Below are positions 1 to 11,460 of a stretch of 64,000 nt of DNA, one piece after another. The notes beneath the pieces are model-generated. The model worked only from the letters and a program-made list of their open reading frames with translations. It ran no database searches and was not told the origin of the DNA. This DNA comes from Onchocerca volvulus. Lineage: Eukaryota > Nematoda > Chromadorea > Rhabditida > Onchocercidae. Every line of letters starts with the position of its first letter. Position 1 is the stretch's first letter. The stretch covers positions 18,920,605 through 18,984,604 of the forward strand of contig HG738137.1 of assembly GCA_000499405.2 (NCBI GenBank). The letters are read 5' to 3'. A program made the translations under genes and the position numbers.

Positions 1-33
1 ACTGGTCTTGGTATTCTTACGCAGACTGAATCG
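1..33 (+). other. End of an upstream exon (partial)
   Basis: The first 33 bases read openly as TGLGILTQTES and stop at a textbook donor, GTAAGT at 34-39. The next acceptor in phase is TTACAG at 220-225, directly before the ATG at 226. The segment may be the last codons of a coding exon of the following gene, in which case the ATG at 226 is internal, or 5' untranslated sequence. The window edge prevents a decision. Confidence 0.35.
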
Positions 34-225
34 GTAAGTTGCATTTAAGTGGAACTTTGAAACTCATTTCTCATGCTAGAAATTTAATACAACAATGAAG
101 AAGGGAGAATATTTCGAGTCTTTGTGAGCCTTCGTTTTATTGCTTTCTTGAGGAAGAGGAGAGATGTGAAGAAGAATTAAGTTTTTAAACCAATCTACTA
201 TATATCTTTTTGTGATTAATTACAG

Positions 226-955
226 ATGTCAACTAGGAATTACAGTATGCGAGATTTGAGAACGAAACGATGGTTGGAAGGCCGACCAAATGCCTATAAT
301 ACGGGACATTTTACAACATCATCTAGCTACACCACACATGTTGAACGTCCAATTACTCCCGTACGAAATTATGTACGGTAAGTTGCATGAGCTAGCAATA
401 TTTGAAGGACAGCTGATAAGTAGAAGATTTAGATGCAGTAATTAAAATGACCTGTTGAATGATCAGTTCAATGTTCGATTCCAATTCTTAACCTAATTTA
501 TGACAATTAGTACATCAGTTTTTTCTCTGTTTTTTTGTCTAACGTATTGCAATTGAAACCAGGTATATGCCTATAGAAGATGCGGTGAATATGTATAAGA
601 AACGATGTATGACTGTCGGCACGTTATCCAAGTAAGAGTTTTTAAGTTTTTTCAAATAAAGTTTCTTTTTTTTTTTTGCTTAATCTAAAAAGATTAGAAA
701 TTCCAAAAAAAAAGTTTCAAAAATGCTTTCAAAGGATTTGATGAATCGTTTTTCTGCATATTATCCCTTTAGTGATACTGTTGATATAATAAGCATTGCT
801 ACAGGTACTGGTTATCGCCAACATGGCAATCACGTCGAGAAAAAGAATTGAACCTCAGTTCGGCTTCTATGAGAGGTGATTATTTGTACGCTTCACGATA
901 TACCAACCATCCTACTTATTCTCGTGTTGCTAGTCGTCTTTATACGAATTACTAG
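226..955 (+). CDS. Small Tyr/Arg-rich protein, unrecognised
   Basis: Three exons, 226-377, 563-631 and 805-955, joined by GTAAGT/GTAAGA donors and CAG acceptors with matching phase, give about 123 residues from the ATG at 226 to the TAG at 953-955. The protein begins MSTRNYSMRDLRTKRWLEGR, is rich in Tyr, Arg, Ser and Thr, and has no signal peptide or membrane segment. The middle reads KYWLSPTWQSRREKEL and the end is YSRVASRLYTNY. I do not recognise the family. The Tyr/Trp/Arg pattern loosely recalls the flightin/myofilin thick-filament proteins of arthropods, but this is only an impression. An exon ending at 33 may precede it, so the true start could lie upstream. Confidence 0.6.
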
Positions 956-2072
956 AACTTTAAAAGAAAATTCATATTTTGGATGAATTATGAAGACGAA
1001 GAGCTCTACAACTTACAATAATGGAATTTGATTTCATTTAAAACAATATCCTAAGAATTCCATGTTTTAGTCTAAAAATTCACCATATCTCAATAATTTG
1101 CTGCCAAATAGCCAACAAACTGCGAATGGCCTATATCTTGCTAACTAAATCATGAGATTTTCTTCTCTTTGACGATTCCGATATATGTCAATAAAAAGCT
1201 CGAAACGTTGTTTTTTGAATTCTAGGGAAGATGAAATTTTAAACGATTAAACACATATGTAATGGGAAAGTCGAGAAAATTATGCTTATCGTGACATGAA
1301 TTCTCTCAAAATTGGCTTAGTTTCTGAAGATTCTCAGAGACATATAACAAAGCTATATTATGTATAGCTTATACACCAGATAAGAAAATCGTGGCATAGT
1401 ATGCTATAAATCAAGATAATTCAAAGTTTTCCTGACGTTTTTAGATCACTGTGTAGATGAAACGAGGTATTACGTTAAGAACTTTCCGTCTACTCATGAA
1501 TGATGGGAATATCTGCCACTTAATTTCCTGTTATCTGTAGATAGTGTTACTCCTTCGCACTGAACCGGCAACATCGTTCAAGACAAAAAAGTATTTTATT
1601 GCAACAATTTTCATGATAAGTACAGAGCAAAAAACAAAGGAATAGAATACATAAAATCGCAAACAATTTACAAATGATTTGCAGTTCTTAGAACTTCATG
1701 CGACGAGTGGAATAGAATTGGAATTTGCAAGAAGTATTTGCCAGATTTTATTGGTGTAACACTTAAATAAACCATATTTTATGAATCAAAACAAGAACTT
1801 TTGTTATTCAAACTGTAAAAATAAGAAACGATTCTCAAATTTCACAAATTTTACGCGAATTCTTCAAAATTAAGTTGTCAATCCCAATGCTGAAACAAAA
1901 GTTCTAACATGAAAATGTTTGAAATAAAGTTTTTAATATAAATAATATGTGCCTTGGTATTGAATCCATAGATAGGAAAACCTGCTCCTGCTGCTATACA
2001 CCAAAATCCGTTTTAACCTGATGGTCTATATCCTGCTTGGCAAGACTTGACAGCTGATGAGATCATGCATTA
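956..2072. other. Intergenic, convergent 3' ends
   Basis: This stretch lies between the stop of the small plus-strand gene and the 3' end of the minus-strand paa-1 gene. AATAAA at 1190-1195 is a plausible polyadenylation signal for the plus gene, 235 bp past its stop. I see no coding exon, RNA gene or repeat here. Confidence 0.5.
1190..1195 (+). terminator. Candidate poly(A) signal AATAAA
   Basis: Canonical hexamer 235 bp downstream of the TAG at 953-955 of the small plus-strand gene. The position is reasonable for 3' end formation, but no transcript evidence is available here. Confidence 0.35.
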
Positions 2073-5000
2073 TCATCTTAATACTAATAATCTAATCCAT
2101 CTATTCGGCGGTAGATTAATAATGAAAAACATTAAAATAAAGGAAAACGAACCCATTCGTGTTTCGTCCGCAAAATATCTGACGTCGAATTCGCTATCAT
2201 TGCACATCTTAGTTAGTAAGGGTTTGATCTGATTGTTAACTACTCTAGAAAATAGAAATAACTTGCTGGATATAAATATTTTCCGACTTCCAATTGAAAA
2301 CCTTGGTTATATTCATTTTAGCAGGAATTTTCAAATGATGATTCAAACATCTCAGCAATCTAGGGCCTTTTGTTGCGCGTCAATTTATTACGATTATACA
2401 AAAAAAAAGTATATATATATATATATATATATACCCTTGATCAATTGTGTTACCAATACGAAGAAGAGTTTTAGCAACATTGAATCTGACATTTGGAACA
2501 TGATCATCGCTAAGCTGAAAAAATGCACATGAGTAGACTTCTAATTCGAGAAATGATATATATAATATTGTTATTTCATAAAAGCAGTTTGTAGAAATTT
2601 TAATGGAAATTGAGGAAGAGTATAAACTGGAACCTGTTGAACTACAGGTAAAATTTCCTTAACAGTATGCTCTGCGCCGAGAGCTTCACAAAGAGTATTA
2701 AAGCAAAATAAGCACGCCATACGATGCAAATAGTTTGTGTCGCTTGCAAGTGCTGTCACCTGGAATGATAAAAGTAAATTATGAATTAAGCATATTCATG
2801 TACTGCTGACAAATAAGGCCAGTAGATCAAAAGTACATGTAATTAAAATTTCCAGAATTATGCAATAAAAAACGTGTAGAGTTTCATTTCGACTTATTAT
2901 TTAATTATGTATTATGCAAGTAATTAATCAACACTGACAGAAAAGACCATGAAAACTAGGCCATCTACTTTTTGCCAAAGAAAATATCTATACCTTCGGC
3001 ACCACTTGCTTCATTGCCCATTCAGTACCAAATTTTTCCGTTAATTGTTTCAGGATTCCTGTCGCTGCTTCGCGTATGGCATAAACTGAAACAAAGAAAT
3101 GATTTTCACTTCTTTTTTTTATTTTTTATCTTTTTCAAAATTTATTGGTATAAAGTTTTTTTTTCCTTTTTTTTTTTTTTTTTTTAATTTATGTCAACAG
3201 TAGGAAATTAATGAAGTTTTCCATTTATGATTTAAATTTTACCATGATCGGTTAGCCAAGCCATACAAAGCGGAAGTAGTTTTTCATCGAAAAATTCTTG
3301 TCCCTGAAGGAGCAAACAAAATAAAGAGATTTAATTGTCAAAACTTGAACCAATATTTGTTCTGCTTATAAAAATAATGAGCCGAATATGCTTTAACTTT
3401 ACGCATCTTAATGAAAATTTATTTCAAATGAAATCTGAAAAAACAAAATTTTTTAAAATAACTTTTAGATAAAACTCATGGTTAAAATCCCTACCAACTG
3501 AGCGGCAAGCAATGGCATGAAATCAACAATCGCTAGACGCACTCGCCATTTGCCATCTTCAGCTAATTCTACAATTGATGGTAATAAGGACTGTGACAAT
3601 TGCGACGCACCGATCACTTCATTAACCTGTAAATAAAAACAATATAATACGATGCGAAGAATCATTTGTTCAGTTACACCAAATATTTCTTAAATCGCTA
3701 TTTAAGAGAATTACTATTTACCAATTTTTCATAAATAATAGATTCAGAAATCTGCAAAAACTAATTGTTATATAAATTACATAAAATTATTTTGTAAAAA
3801 TAAACCTTATCTAGAGAAGAAATTATATTTAGCCGGACTTCAGCAGTTTCATCACGCAGAAGAGTCAAATAAATTGGCAGAAGATGCTCCATCGTGAGAT
3901 CTTTTCCAAGTATTGGAGCTAAGCCCATGACCACAGATGCAAGTGCTGTTTTCACATGTTGATTTGGATCGGTAACAAGCTCTTTCACAACAGGTAAAAC
4001 ATGGGTCAAGATTGCCTTTTCTCGACCAACTGCAGGAAGTGCAGCACAAAAAGCTAAAAAATATGATAATACAAAATTATAGTTCAAAAAATTAAAATAT
4101 ATATTAAAAAAAAAAAAAATCCGAAAGTGAAAGAAATTACCTTGTATTTTTGCAGCAGCTGCACTACGTACTTCACCTTCCATATCCTTCAGAAGACTGC
4201 TGAAGGCCGGAAGAAGTTCGTTTACTGTTATGTCTTTGCCAACAGCAGATTGTATCTTAAAAGGCAACATTAAACTTATCTTTTTCAAAGATGTTATTTA
4301 TTAGTTTTGACTTGATTAAAAACAGAATCACGATAAATGCTACTGATATTTTCCTACTCCTAAGATATTATTAGTTAAACTTCGACAGACTGAGATGATT
4401 AATTTCACAGAATGTTCTAAATATTATATTTACGACTGCATCTTAAATTCGGCTCTGCATTTACTTTTCATATAAACTTCAATAATTTAAACATTGAGCT
4501 ATTCCTTTAAATCTATCTACCAACAAGAATGTCAACAGGTTTTCCAATTGTTGTCATTACACATGGGATTACTTACATCAGTAAATTTTTCAGCAACCAT
4601 ATAACGCACACGCCAGCTTTTATCCTCAATTAAATTGATAAGAACTGGTTTGATGAGCTCTTTGCGTTGTTCTTCTGTCAACAGAGCAGCAATAGAAATG
4701 CATGCTTCAACTGCCAATAGTCGCACAGAATCCTATAAGCAATTTTTCTATAGTTTATTCCCATTACACTATTTTTTTCAAAATTACAACTATCATGTAA
4801 ATCTTTAACCTGCTCATCTGAAGCCAAATCCATAAACATCTGAAGAAGTTCATCGCGAAGAAAATCGGCTTCAAAAACTTTGGCGAACTCCCCTAATTTT
4901 GAAGCTGCAGCACGTCGTACCATCGGTGTATCATCGCGACATAACGTCCGAAATAAACTAAAAAATTTTCATCGATTAAATTAACAAGTTTTTCACATAT

Positions 5001-6109
5001 GAGAACAAAATGCATTTGTTATATACATAACTTACTTCCGAAGCTCGGCTTTTATAGCAGGGCTCACTCTAGGGTAAGCAACACTGAAGAGTCCGCAAGC
5101 CGAGGTGCGTGATGTGAACCAATCTCCTACAATAAATTAATAGAATTCCAAGCTATAAACATGTCAACGATGACAGATATACTCATTTTAACGCTTACGA
5201 ATATACAAAAAAAAAAACGTCTTTTTATTTTTAGAATTTCGTAACTATAAAAGCGAACTATTATACAAAAAATTATACTAGAGATTTATATCACTGTCCT
5301 TTGAAACAGTTTATTTACTCTAGCCAATGTTCTTTTTATTGTACAGCCAAAGTTTAGTTAGTTGTTAATAAATATACATATACACTTACAAAAAATACAT
5401 AAAACATAAAATATTTGCTTATTTATGAAGAAAAGGAAAAAACTAAAACATGCTAGAAATGAAGAAAATCCAACCTGTAGCTAAACGTCTGATCATTGGA
5501 ATAAAATGTTCTTCGAGAGCGGCACTTGAATGTTTATCAGCAATTTTACGCAAACTTTCCACAGCTTTATCACGTACTACAGTTTCCTCAACAGTAGCCA
5601 AATTTTCAAGTGGTGGAAGTAAACAAAACACATAATCTGGGCCACCAACCAATGGCGTGAAGTTGCCTAACTGCTCGGCCAAAGCAAGAAGTACTTCATC
5701 TTCGTCATAGATAGTATCTATAACAAATAAATCCAAAACAGCATGACAGGTCGTGTCTTTAAACTTTCAATTATTCCTAGACGAGAGAAGAATTATTAAT
5801 AAAGTCCATTTCAATACTTTTCTAAATATTTATCCAAATTCAATTTTTAAAGCAAAATATTAGCGCTGATTTTAACAAATTAGCTAACAATATTTATTCT
5901 CTAAATAGGCCAAATCATCAAAATATACCTGTTAAAAATTGAATTAATTCGCCACGTGTACGTTCAACACCCAGTGCGAGCGCAATAGTTGACAATTTAC
6001 GTATACTGTTCAAACGTAGTTGTACATCTTCGTTACGTAATTCATCAATAAGTATAGCAATAGGATAGAGATTATCGTCACTGTCTTCGTGTGCTTGTAA
6101 CGATGCCAT
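2073..6109 (-). CDS. paa-1: PP2A scaffold subunit A (PR65), HEAT repeats
   Basis: Structural A subunit of protein phosphatase 2A. Its HEAT-repeat horseshoe holds the catalytic C subunit and a variable B subunit. Thirteen exons: 6109-5929, 5717-5475, 5126-5036, 4957-4810, 4732-4577, 4255-4141, 4053-3806, 3626-3495, 3303-3243, 3085-2994, 2759-2634, 2514-2435 and 2244-2073. All junctions agree in phase, giving 614 codons (human PR65 is 589). Hallmark stretches are [20 protein letters not shown] near the start, [72 protein letters not shown] and [16 protein letters not shown]. Identity is secure. After [13 protein letters not shown] the last exon diverges into a hydrophobic tail of about 27 residues, unlike the usual short end, so the final exon may continue by splicing. 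The neighbouring nuo-1 gene is head to head with it, 1.66 kb away. Confidence 0.95.
2409..2433. repeat. (TA)n microsatellite at a paa-1 splice donor
   Basis: About 12 TA units. On the minus strand the donor of paa-1 exon 12 is G|GTATATAT..., so the first bases of the intron are part of the dinucleotide run. Length changes here would directly alter sequence beside the splice site. Confidence 0.85.
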
Positions 6110-6462
6110 AATGACAATGTTCCAAGTCCTTCAAATTCATATAAATATGATAAAACTAAATATAATCGATGAACTCACATTCGCTAACAATATCGATTCA
6201 AATAACCCATCCTAATCTGAATGACTCTTCCCTCCTCAACTGACCGTCCTAACACCTTCAGCCATATTTCATCTCTTTAACAATCAATAGTTTCAAACAT
6301 CGTCATATTACGTGGCCGCGGCCGTAACTGTGGGACAGAAGATTGTTAAATGTTTGTTGATGAAGATAGGTGGCGGATGTGAAGCACATTCTGTGGTCAA
6401 TTTTTATCAAATTTCAGTAATACCTTCCATAGTATTTGTTTCTTCAAGTATATCGTCATGGT

Positions 6463-6558
6463 CGTGATATGGATAGTCCACCCCCGTGATTCCCTTATGA
6501 TATGAATATTCCATCCCCGGCTGATCTCATGATATGAATAGTCCATTTCTATTGGGGT
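6463..6558. repeat. Three-unit degenerate tandem repeat
   Basis: Three successive units of about 30-34 bp each contain TGATATG(G/A)ATA(G/T)TCCA: 6463-6496, 6497-6528 and 6529-6558. The units differ mainly in their C-rich halves. Confidence 0.7.
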
Positions 6559-6794
6559 AAAAAAAGAAACTAATTGATTGATGTTGTATTATTTGATTTG
6601 TAGTTTAATTAGATTGGGATTGCTTCTCGATGCTATTTGTGATTCAGCTAAGTTAGTAGTAGATGTCGGAAAAATCCCCTATGTTTTGTGTAACAGGGAC
6701 GGATCCTGTTGAGAAAGCTTTGTTCATTGTAAATAACTTTTCGCAACAAACAATAGAGAATATCCAAGCAAACTGATCACTGGAATAATCTTCC

Positions 6795-7185
6795 CCATCG
6801 ACACGAGCGTCGATTCTGGACTGTCATCATCGACTCAATTCTGGACTCGTGTCGTTGTAAAACTATCGCTGCATCAATTAGAAAGCTTGGAAAAATTCTT
6901 GCTGGAAACTGATCTTGCTCGAATTTTTTAAATCCAAACCTTTAAATCCTTTTGGGATTTTAACTCCTCTTCCTCTCCTGATCTCTAAGTCATCTCATTA
7001 TTGGTCAACCTCGTTTTTTTTATCTGTTAATCGGATCCATATTTACTGTTCATCTTTTAATGTTTATTTTTTGGCTCTAAACATGTTCACGGTTTTGGCG
7101 GGAAACATGTTTGTCTTTTGTTGATAAACGTGATCCCTTGTGATGGTAAACATGTTTGTCATTGTTGATCCATTTGAAACTGTCT
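6795..7185 (-). repeat. Dispersed repeat family, copy A
   Basis: Read on the minus strand, this segment matches the segments at 35669-36013 and 45020-45255 in the same order of blocks: AATGGATCAA, ACAAACATGTTTACC, (C)CCGCCAAAACC, GATTAACAGATAAA, a block ending AAAAGGATTTAAAG, GAGCAAGATCAGTTT and a tail ATAGTTTTACAACGAC. No long open frame is present. It is an old, diverged, probably non-autonomous element. Termini and target-site duplications are not clear. Confidence 0.75.
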
Positions 7186-7759
7186 TCGTGCTTCTTGACC
7201 TTTAATATTCCTTGCCCATAATAAGTCATCCTTCGGATTTTTTCCCACAACTTCCATTGACCCTTTCATGATAAAATAGGACTAAGTGATATAAATTTTC
7301 TTTCTTTATAGTAACGATTTCTGCAAAAATCTTGAGTTGAATGTGAAATAAACTTATGTTCAGAAGTATTATAAGTGACAATTCTGAATCTATTTAAAAA
7401 TATTCAAATCAGATACTTCGCAGCATGTAAAGCCTGACTGATGCGTAAAATTAATATTCCAATGAAATGTGTTGTTAAAATCTAAATTCACCAAACAGAA
7501 GCTGTTGGGTAGTTTATAAGTGTTTTCGATTATTGTGGATTACAAACGTTTTGCACTTAGTATTTTGTCTTAGTAATTAATTCCTTAAATGCTCACATAT
7601 ATCACTAAAAAGGAAATTATCAAAAAAGAAAAATATGATATAGTTAATGGCGACTAAATTCGTCTTCGAATTTCTTTTTTGGAAGAAAAAGTCTTTGCTG
7701 TTATAATAGTTATTACAAATACTCTTCATACTAATTGTGATTCGCAGATTCGATTGCAT

Positions 7760-7766
7760 TTTCTAG
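7760..7766 (+). promoter_or_regulatory. Candidate spliced-leader acceptor before nuo-1 ATG
   Basis: TTTTCTAG sits directly against the ATG at 7767. In nematodes an acceptor abutting or just preceding the start codon, without a matching upstream donor, is typical of spliced-leader trans-splicing. An ordinary cis-intron in the 5' UTR is the alternative. Confidence 0.4.
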
Positions 7767-10700
7767 ATGGCTTCTATGGTCTTTAGCCTCCTTACGAAGT
7801 CACCTGTGAACAGAGTTGGTAATTTTTTTTTTCATTTTAAGAAAAAAAAAATGGAACATTTAAGAGCTTCTGAACTAAATAGAACATTTAAAGTCATTAA
7901 AAATTAATTTGCTGGTAATATCCCATCATTAAAATTGGAGGCATACATTTTAAATAATTGTTCTTAGTCATTCACATGGTTGTCCTATTATGTTTTTCAT
8001 GATACGTATTCTCTACAGCCTACTGGGTATAATTTGATAGTGTTCTCATATTAATATTAATACTGATACGGAAATTTAATTAATTTCTTTTTAAGCATTT
8101 ATGCAAGATTTAACTTGATTAATAATATATCTTCCAGAAATTGTTTCGATTAGTATCCGTAGTAAAACGGCTACAGCTAAAAATGAATCAAAGAAGCCGC
8201 AGAAGACAAAATTCGGTCCACTGAAAGATGAAGATCGCATTTTTACTAATCTTTATGGCAGATATGATTTCCGGCTAAAATCAGCAATGAAGCTTGTAAT
8301 TTGTTCAGTATTTGAATGGAGCAAATTATCCGAAAATAAATTTCAAAGTTTAGGAGTAACTTAAAAAAATTAATCTTTAGGGAGACTGGTACAAGACGAA
8401 GGAGGTATTATTAAAAGGTCAGGATTGGATTATCAAAGAAATGAGCGCGTCGGGCATGAGAGGTCGTGGTGGCGCTGGTTTTCCAACGGGCATGAAATGG
8501 AGCTTCATGAAACGTCCATTCGATGGCAGGTTGGTCGTTTCAACTTTCACAGTGAAGTCGATAAGCCATTATTGTTTCATTTTTGTTTCTAATAATTGTG
8601 TCTTTATTTTTTCGAATAACTCTTTTCTTGTTTTCTCTGTCCACAGTGCTTTAGCATCTTCACTATTGGATTAAATATATATTGCAACTTTATAGATTTA
8701 CAAGCGTTATGAATTCTGAATTTTAAATATGAATGAACGCAGAAATTAAGCGGTAATAGTATTTTTAGGCCGAAATATTTGTGCATTAATGCAGATGAGG
8801 GAGAACCGGGAACATGTAAGGATCGTGAAGTGATACGTCATCATCCGCATAAATTGATCGAAGGTGCTTTAATTGCTGGTTATGCTATGGGCGCTCGTGC
8901 TGCATATATTTATATAAGAGGAGAATTCTACAATGAAGCATGTATATTACAAGAAGCTATACATGAAGCCTACAAAGTAAGATTGTGAGTTATGATTCAA
9001 GATGTCCATGTATTACTGCTATAGGTGCTGGTAGTGAAATCGACTTTAACCATCAAAATATATTAACATGAGATCCCAGTCGGATTCGCTCTTACAAAAT
9101 AATAAAATATATCTCGGATCTGGAAATTACGCTTGCCAATGCAGAGTTCTCTATTACACGGCGATTAAATATATATCTGCATGCAAAAAAATGCAGTCTT
9201 TTTTCATTTTTTTTTATTTTTTCAGTATTGACAATTTCTTTTTTAGGCTGGATTTATTGGCAAAAATAGTTGCAATACAGGCTATGATTTCGATGTATTT
9301 GTTCACCGAGGTGCTGGAGCCTACATATGTGGTGAAGAAACGGTTAGTTTTACTGAAGAAAATTTTTCTTTAATTTCTTTTGTTCCAAGTTTTTCAATTC
9401 TGCAATAATATCGCAAAATCTGTTGAAATTTTTGCAAAAATTTTCAGGCTTTAATAGAATCTATCGAAGGAAAACAGGGTAAGCCACGTCTGAAACCACC
9501 ATTTCCAGCTGACATCGGTTTATTTGGTTGTCCGACTACAGTAAACAACATCGAAACTATTGCCGCAGCACCTGCTATATGTAAACGTGGAGCTGCATGG
9601 TATTCTTCATTTGGACGTGAGCGCAATCATGGAACAAAGGTAACTGGTATTCGGAATTTGATTTCCAATTAGTCAGCATACTAATAAATTAGTGATGAAT
9701 AATTTGATTTATTAAATTGGTTTTTTTCAGCTTTATTGTATATCAGGACATGTTGTAAATCCATGCACTGTAGAAGAGGAAATGTCTTTTCCACTGAAAG
9801 AATTAATCGAACGTCATTGTGGAGGTGTTATCGGTGGATGGGATAATCTCATGGCTATAATACCGGGTGGTTCATCAGTTCCAATGATTCCTAAAGAGTT
9901 AGTTTTGTACACATTGGCTACTATTATGTTATTTTAAAATGAGTGCTATAACATGAATGGGACTTTGTTTTCGAAGAAGTACTGTTTAGGTTTCCATGCA
10001 TACTGCACATATGGGCCATTTTATACTAATTTAAATTATTTTGAAGTATTTGCGAAACAGTTCTTATGGATTACGATGCTTTGGTCGCTGTACAAACTGG
10101 CTTGGGAACTGCAGCAGTAATTGTTATGAATAAGGAAGTTGATATTGTGAAGTGTATTGCCAGACTTTCATACTTTTATCGACACGAAAGTTGTGGACAG
10201 GTATAAGATTCATTTCTTCAGCAATAGAATTGGTTACTTTTTAAAAGGTAATATCACTTTAAATGTTTGGTCGAATTTCCTTTTATAATCAGAGGACTGA
10301 TAGGAATTCACTTGAAATTAATACTAAAAAAATAGATTTATTCAAATTGAAGTAACAGGTTGATATGTTTGATAGGAATTTGTTTCTTTAATTTTTAAAT
10401 TATGGATTCGAACCACATTCACGGACTTCTTTGAGAAAGAACAACCAACATGGGTTTTTTAGTGTACTCCATGCCGAGAAGGGACCAAATGGTTGAATTC
10501 TGTGATGTGGCGATTTGTAAAAGGTCAAGCAAGAGCTAGTGAAATCGATAGTTTGTGGGAAATAAGTAAGCAAATTGAAGCACATACAATTTGTGCTCTC
10601 GGTGATGCAGCAGCATGGCCTGTACAAGTGAGTTTATGATCGTTAAATTATATTATATAGTGCTCTTGAAAAATCTTCCTCCCTATCTATTTTACCTTTA

Positions 10701-10952
10701 GGGTCAGAAACAAACTGTGTCAAAGCACTACAAATTTAAGAAAAGCGACTATATTTAATGCAAGTCAAGTCTTGATGCCAGTGATAATTGATAATTGACT
10801 AGCAGAGTAAGATAATTGAATAATAAAATTAGTGTATTTTCAATCTTTTTCAGGGTCTAATTCGCCATTTTCGATCGGAAATTGAGCATCGCATATCTGA
10901 TTATCATGCTAAAAATGTAGATAAGGAATTGCCACGTGCTGATTTTGTCTGA
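7767..10952 (+). CDS. nuo-1: NADH dehydrogenase complex I 51 kDa subunit (NDUFV1)
   Basis: Mitochondrial complex I flavoprotein 1. It binds NADH and FMN and carries the N3 4Fe-4S cluster where electrons enter the chain. Ten exons: 7767-7818, 8138-8295, 8381-8529, 8769-8976, 9247-9342, 9448-9639, 9731-9897, 10047-10200, 10463-10627 and 10854-10952. All are phase-consistent, giving 479 residues (human 464). The N-terminus [17 protein letters not shown] fits a mitochondrial presequence. The glycine-rich FMN/NADH loop [10 protein letters not shown] is at residues 98-107. [20 protein letters not shown] follows. The cluster ligands are Cys390, Cys393 and Cys396 in SCGQCTPC, and Cys436 in HTICALGD, with the family's spacing. 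First of three plus-strand genes in a row; rme-6 begins 508 bp after its stop. No catalytic residue appears missing. Confidence 0.97.
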
Positions 10953-11014
10953 ATTTTAGGAATTGTCTTTTATTGTAGTATAAACAATTGTCTTGCGATA
11001 TTTTGGAAGTCCGA

Positions 11015-11020
11015 AATAAA
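11015..11020 (+). terminator. Candidate poly(A) signal AATAAA for nuo-1
   Basis: Canonical hexamer 63 bp after the nuo-1 stop codon at 10950-10952, a normal distance for a nematode 3' UTR. Confidence 0.55.
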
Positions 11021-11184
11021 TGTGAATTCTCGGAATGTATATATTTAAATAATTTATGAACTGAGTGTAATGAGCAATGTTTATTTTGGGAATAAATTAG
11101 ATTAGTCGCTGTTCGTTGTTGTGGCCAATTTGGATTGCCAGTGGCAATTATTATTTTTTTTTATGACATTATATCAGATATATT

Positions 11185-11250
11185 AAAAGATGTATGGAAT
11201 AGAACAATTGGAACTGAACAAAAGATGTATGGAATAGAACAATTGGAACT
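11185..11250. repeat. 35 bp tandem duplication between nuo-1 and rme-6
   Basis: A 31 bp unit beginning AAAAGATGTATGGAATAGAA occurs at 11185-11215 and again at 11220-11250 with a 35 bp period and almost no differences, implying a recent duplication. Confidence 0.85.
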
Positions 11251-11460
11251 TTTGAATCTTTTTCAGAGGATTAGAGTTCTGTCTTGTGTAATGTCTATTC
11301 GTGTTGGAACTAATTATTAATCCAGTTATTTGGAAGTGTCGCTTGTTTTGATGGCGACAATCCCAGTTTCCATATATATTTTTGATTGATGGAAAACTCA
11401 GTTATCAGTATTATTTTTTTCTAAAAATTTTGATTTTTCAAGTTGAAAAGGATCGGCAAG

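Larger units (their letters stand above)
6110..7766. other. Head-to-head intergenic region paa-1 / nuo-1
   Basis: Holds the 5' flank of paa-1 (with a GC-rich GGCCGCGGCC patch near 6315), a degenerate tandem repeat at 6463-6558 and one copy of the dispersed repeat at about 6795-7185. I see no supported exon. Short open frames here lack splice context. Confidence 0.5.
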
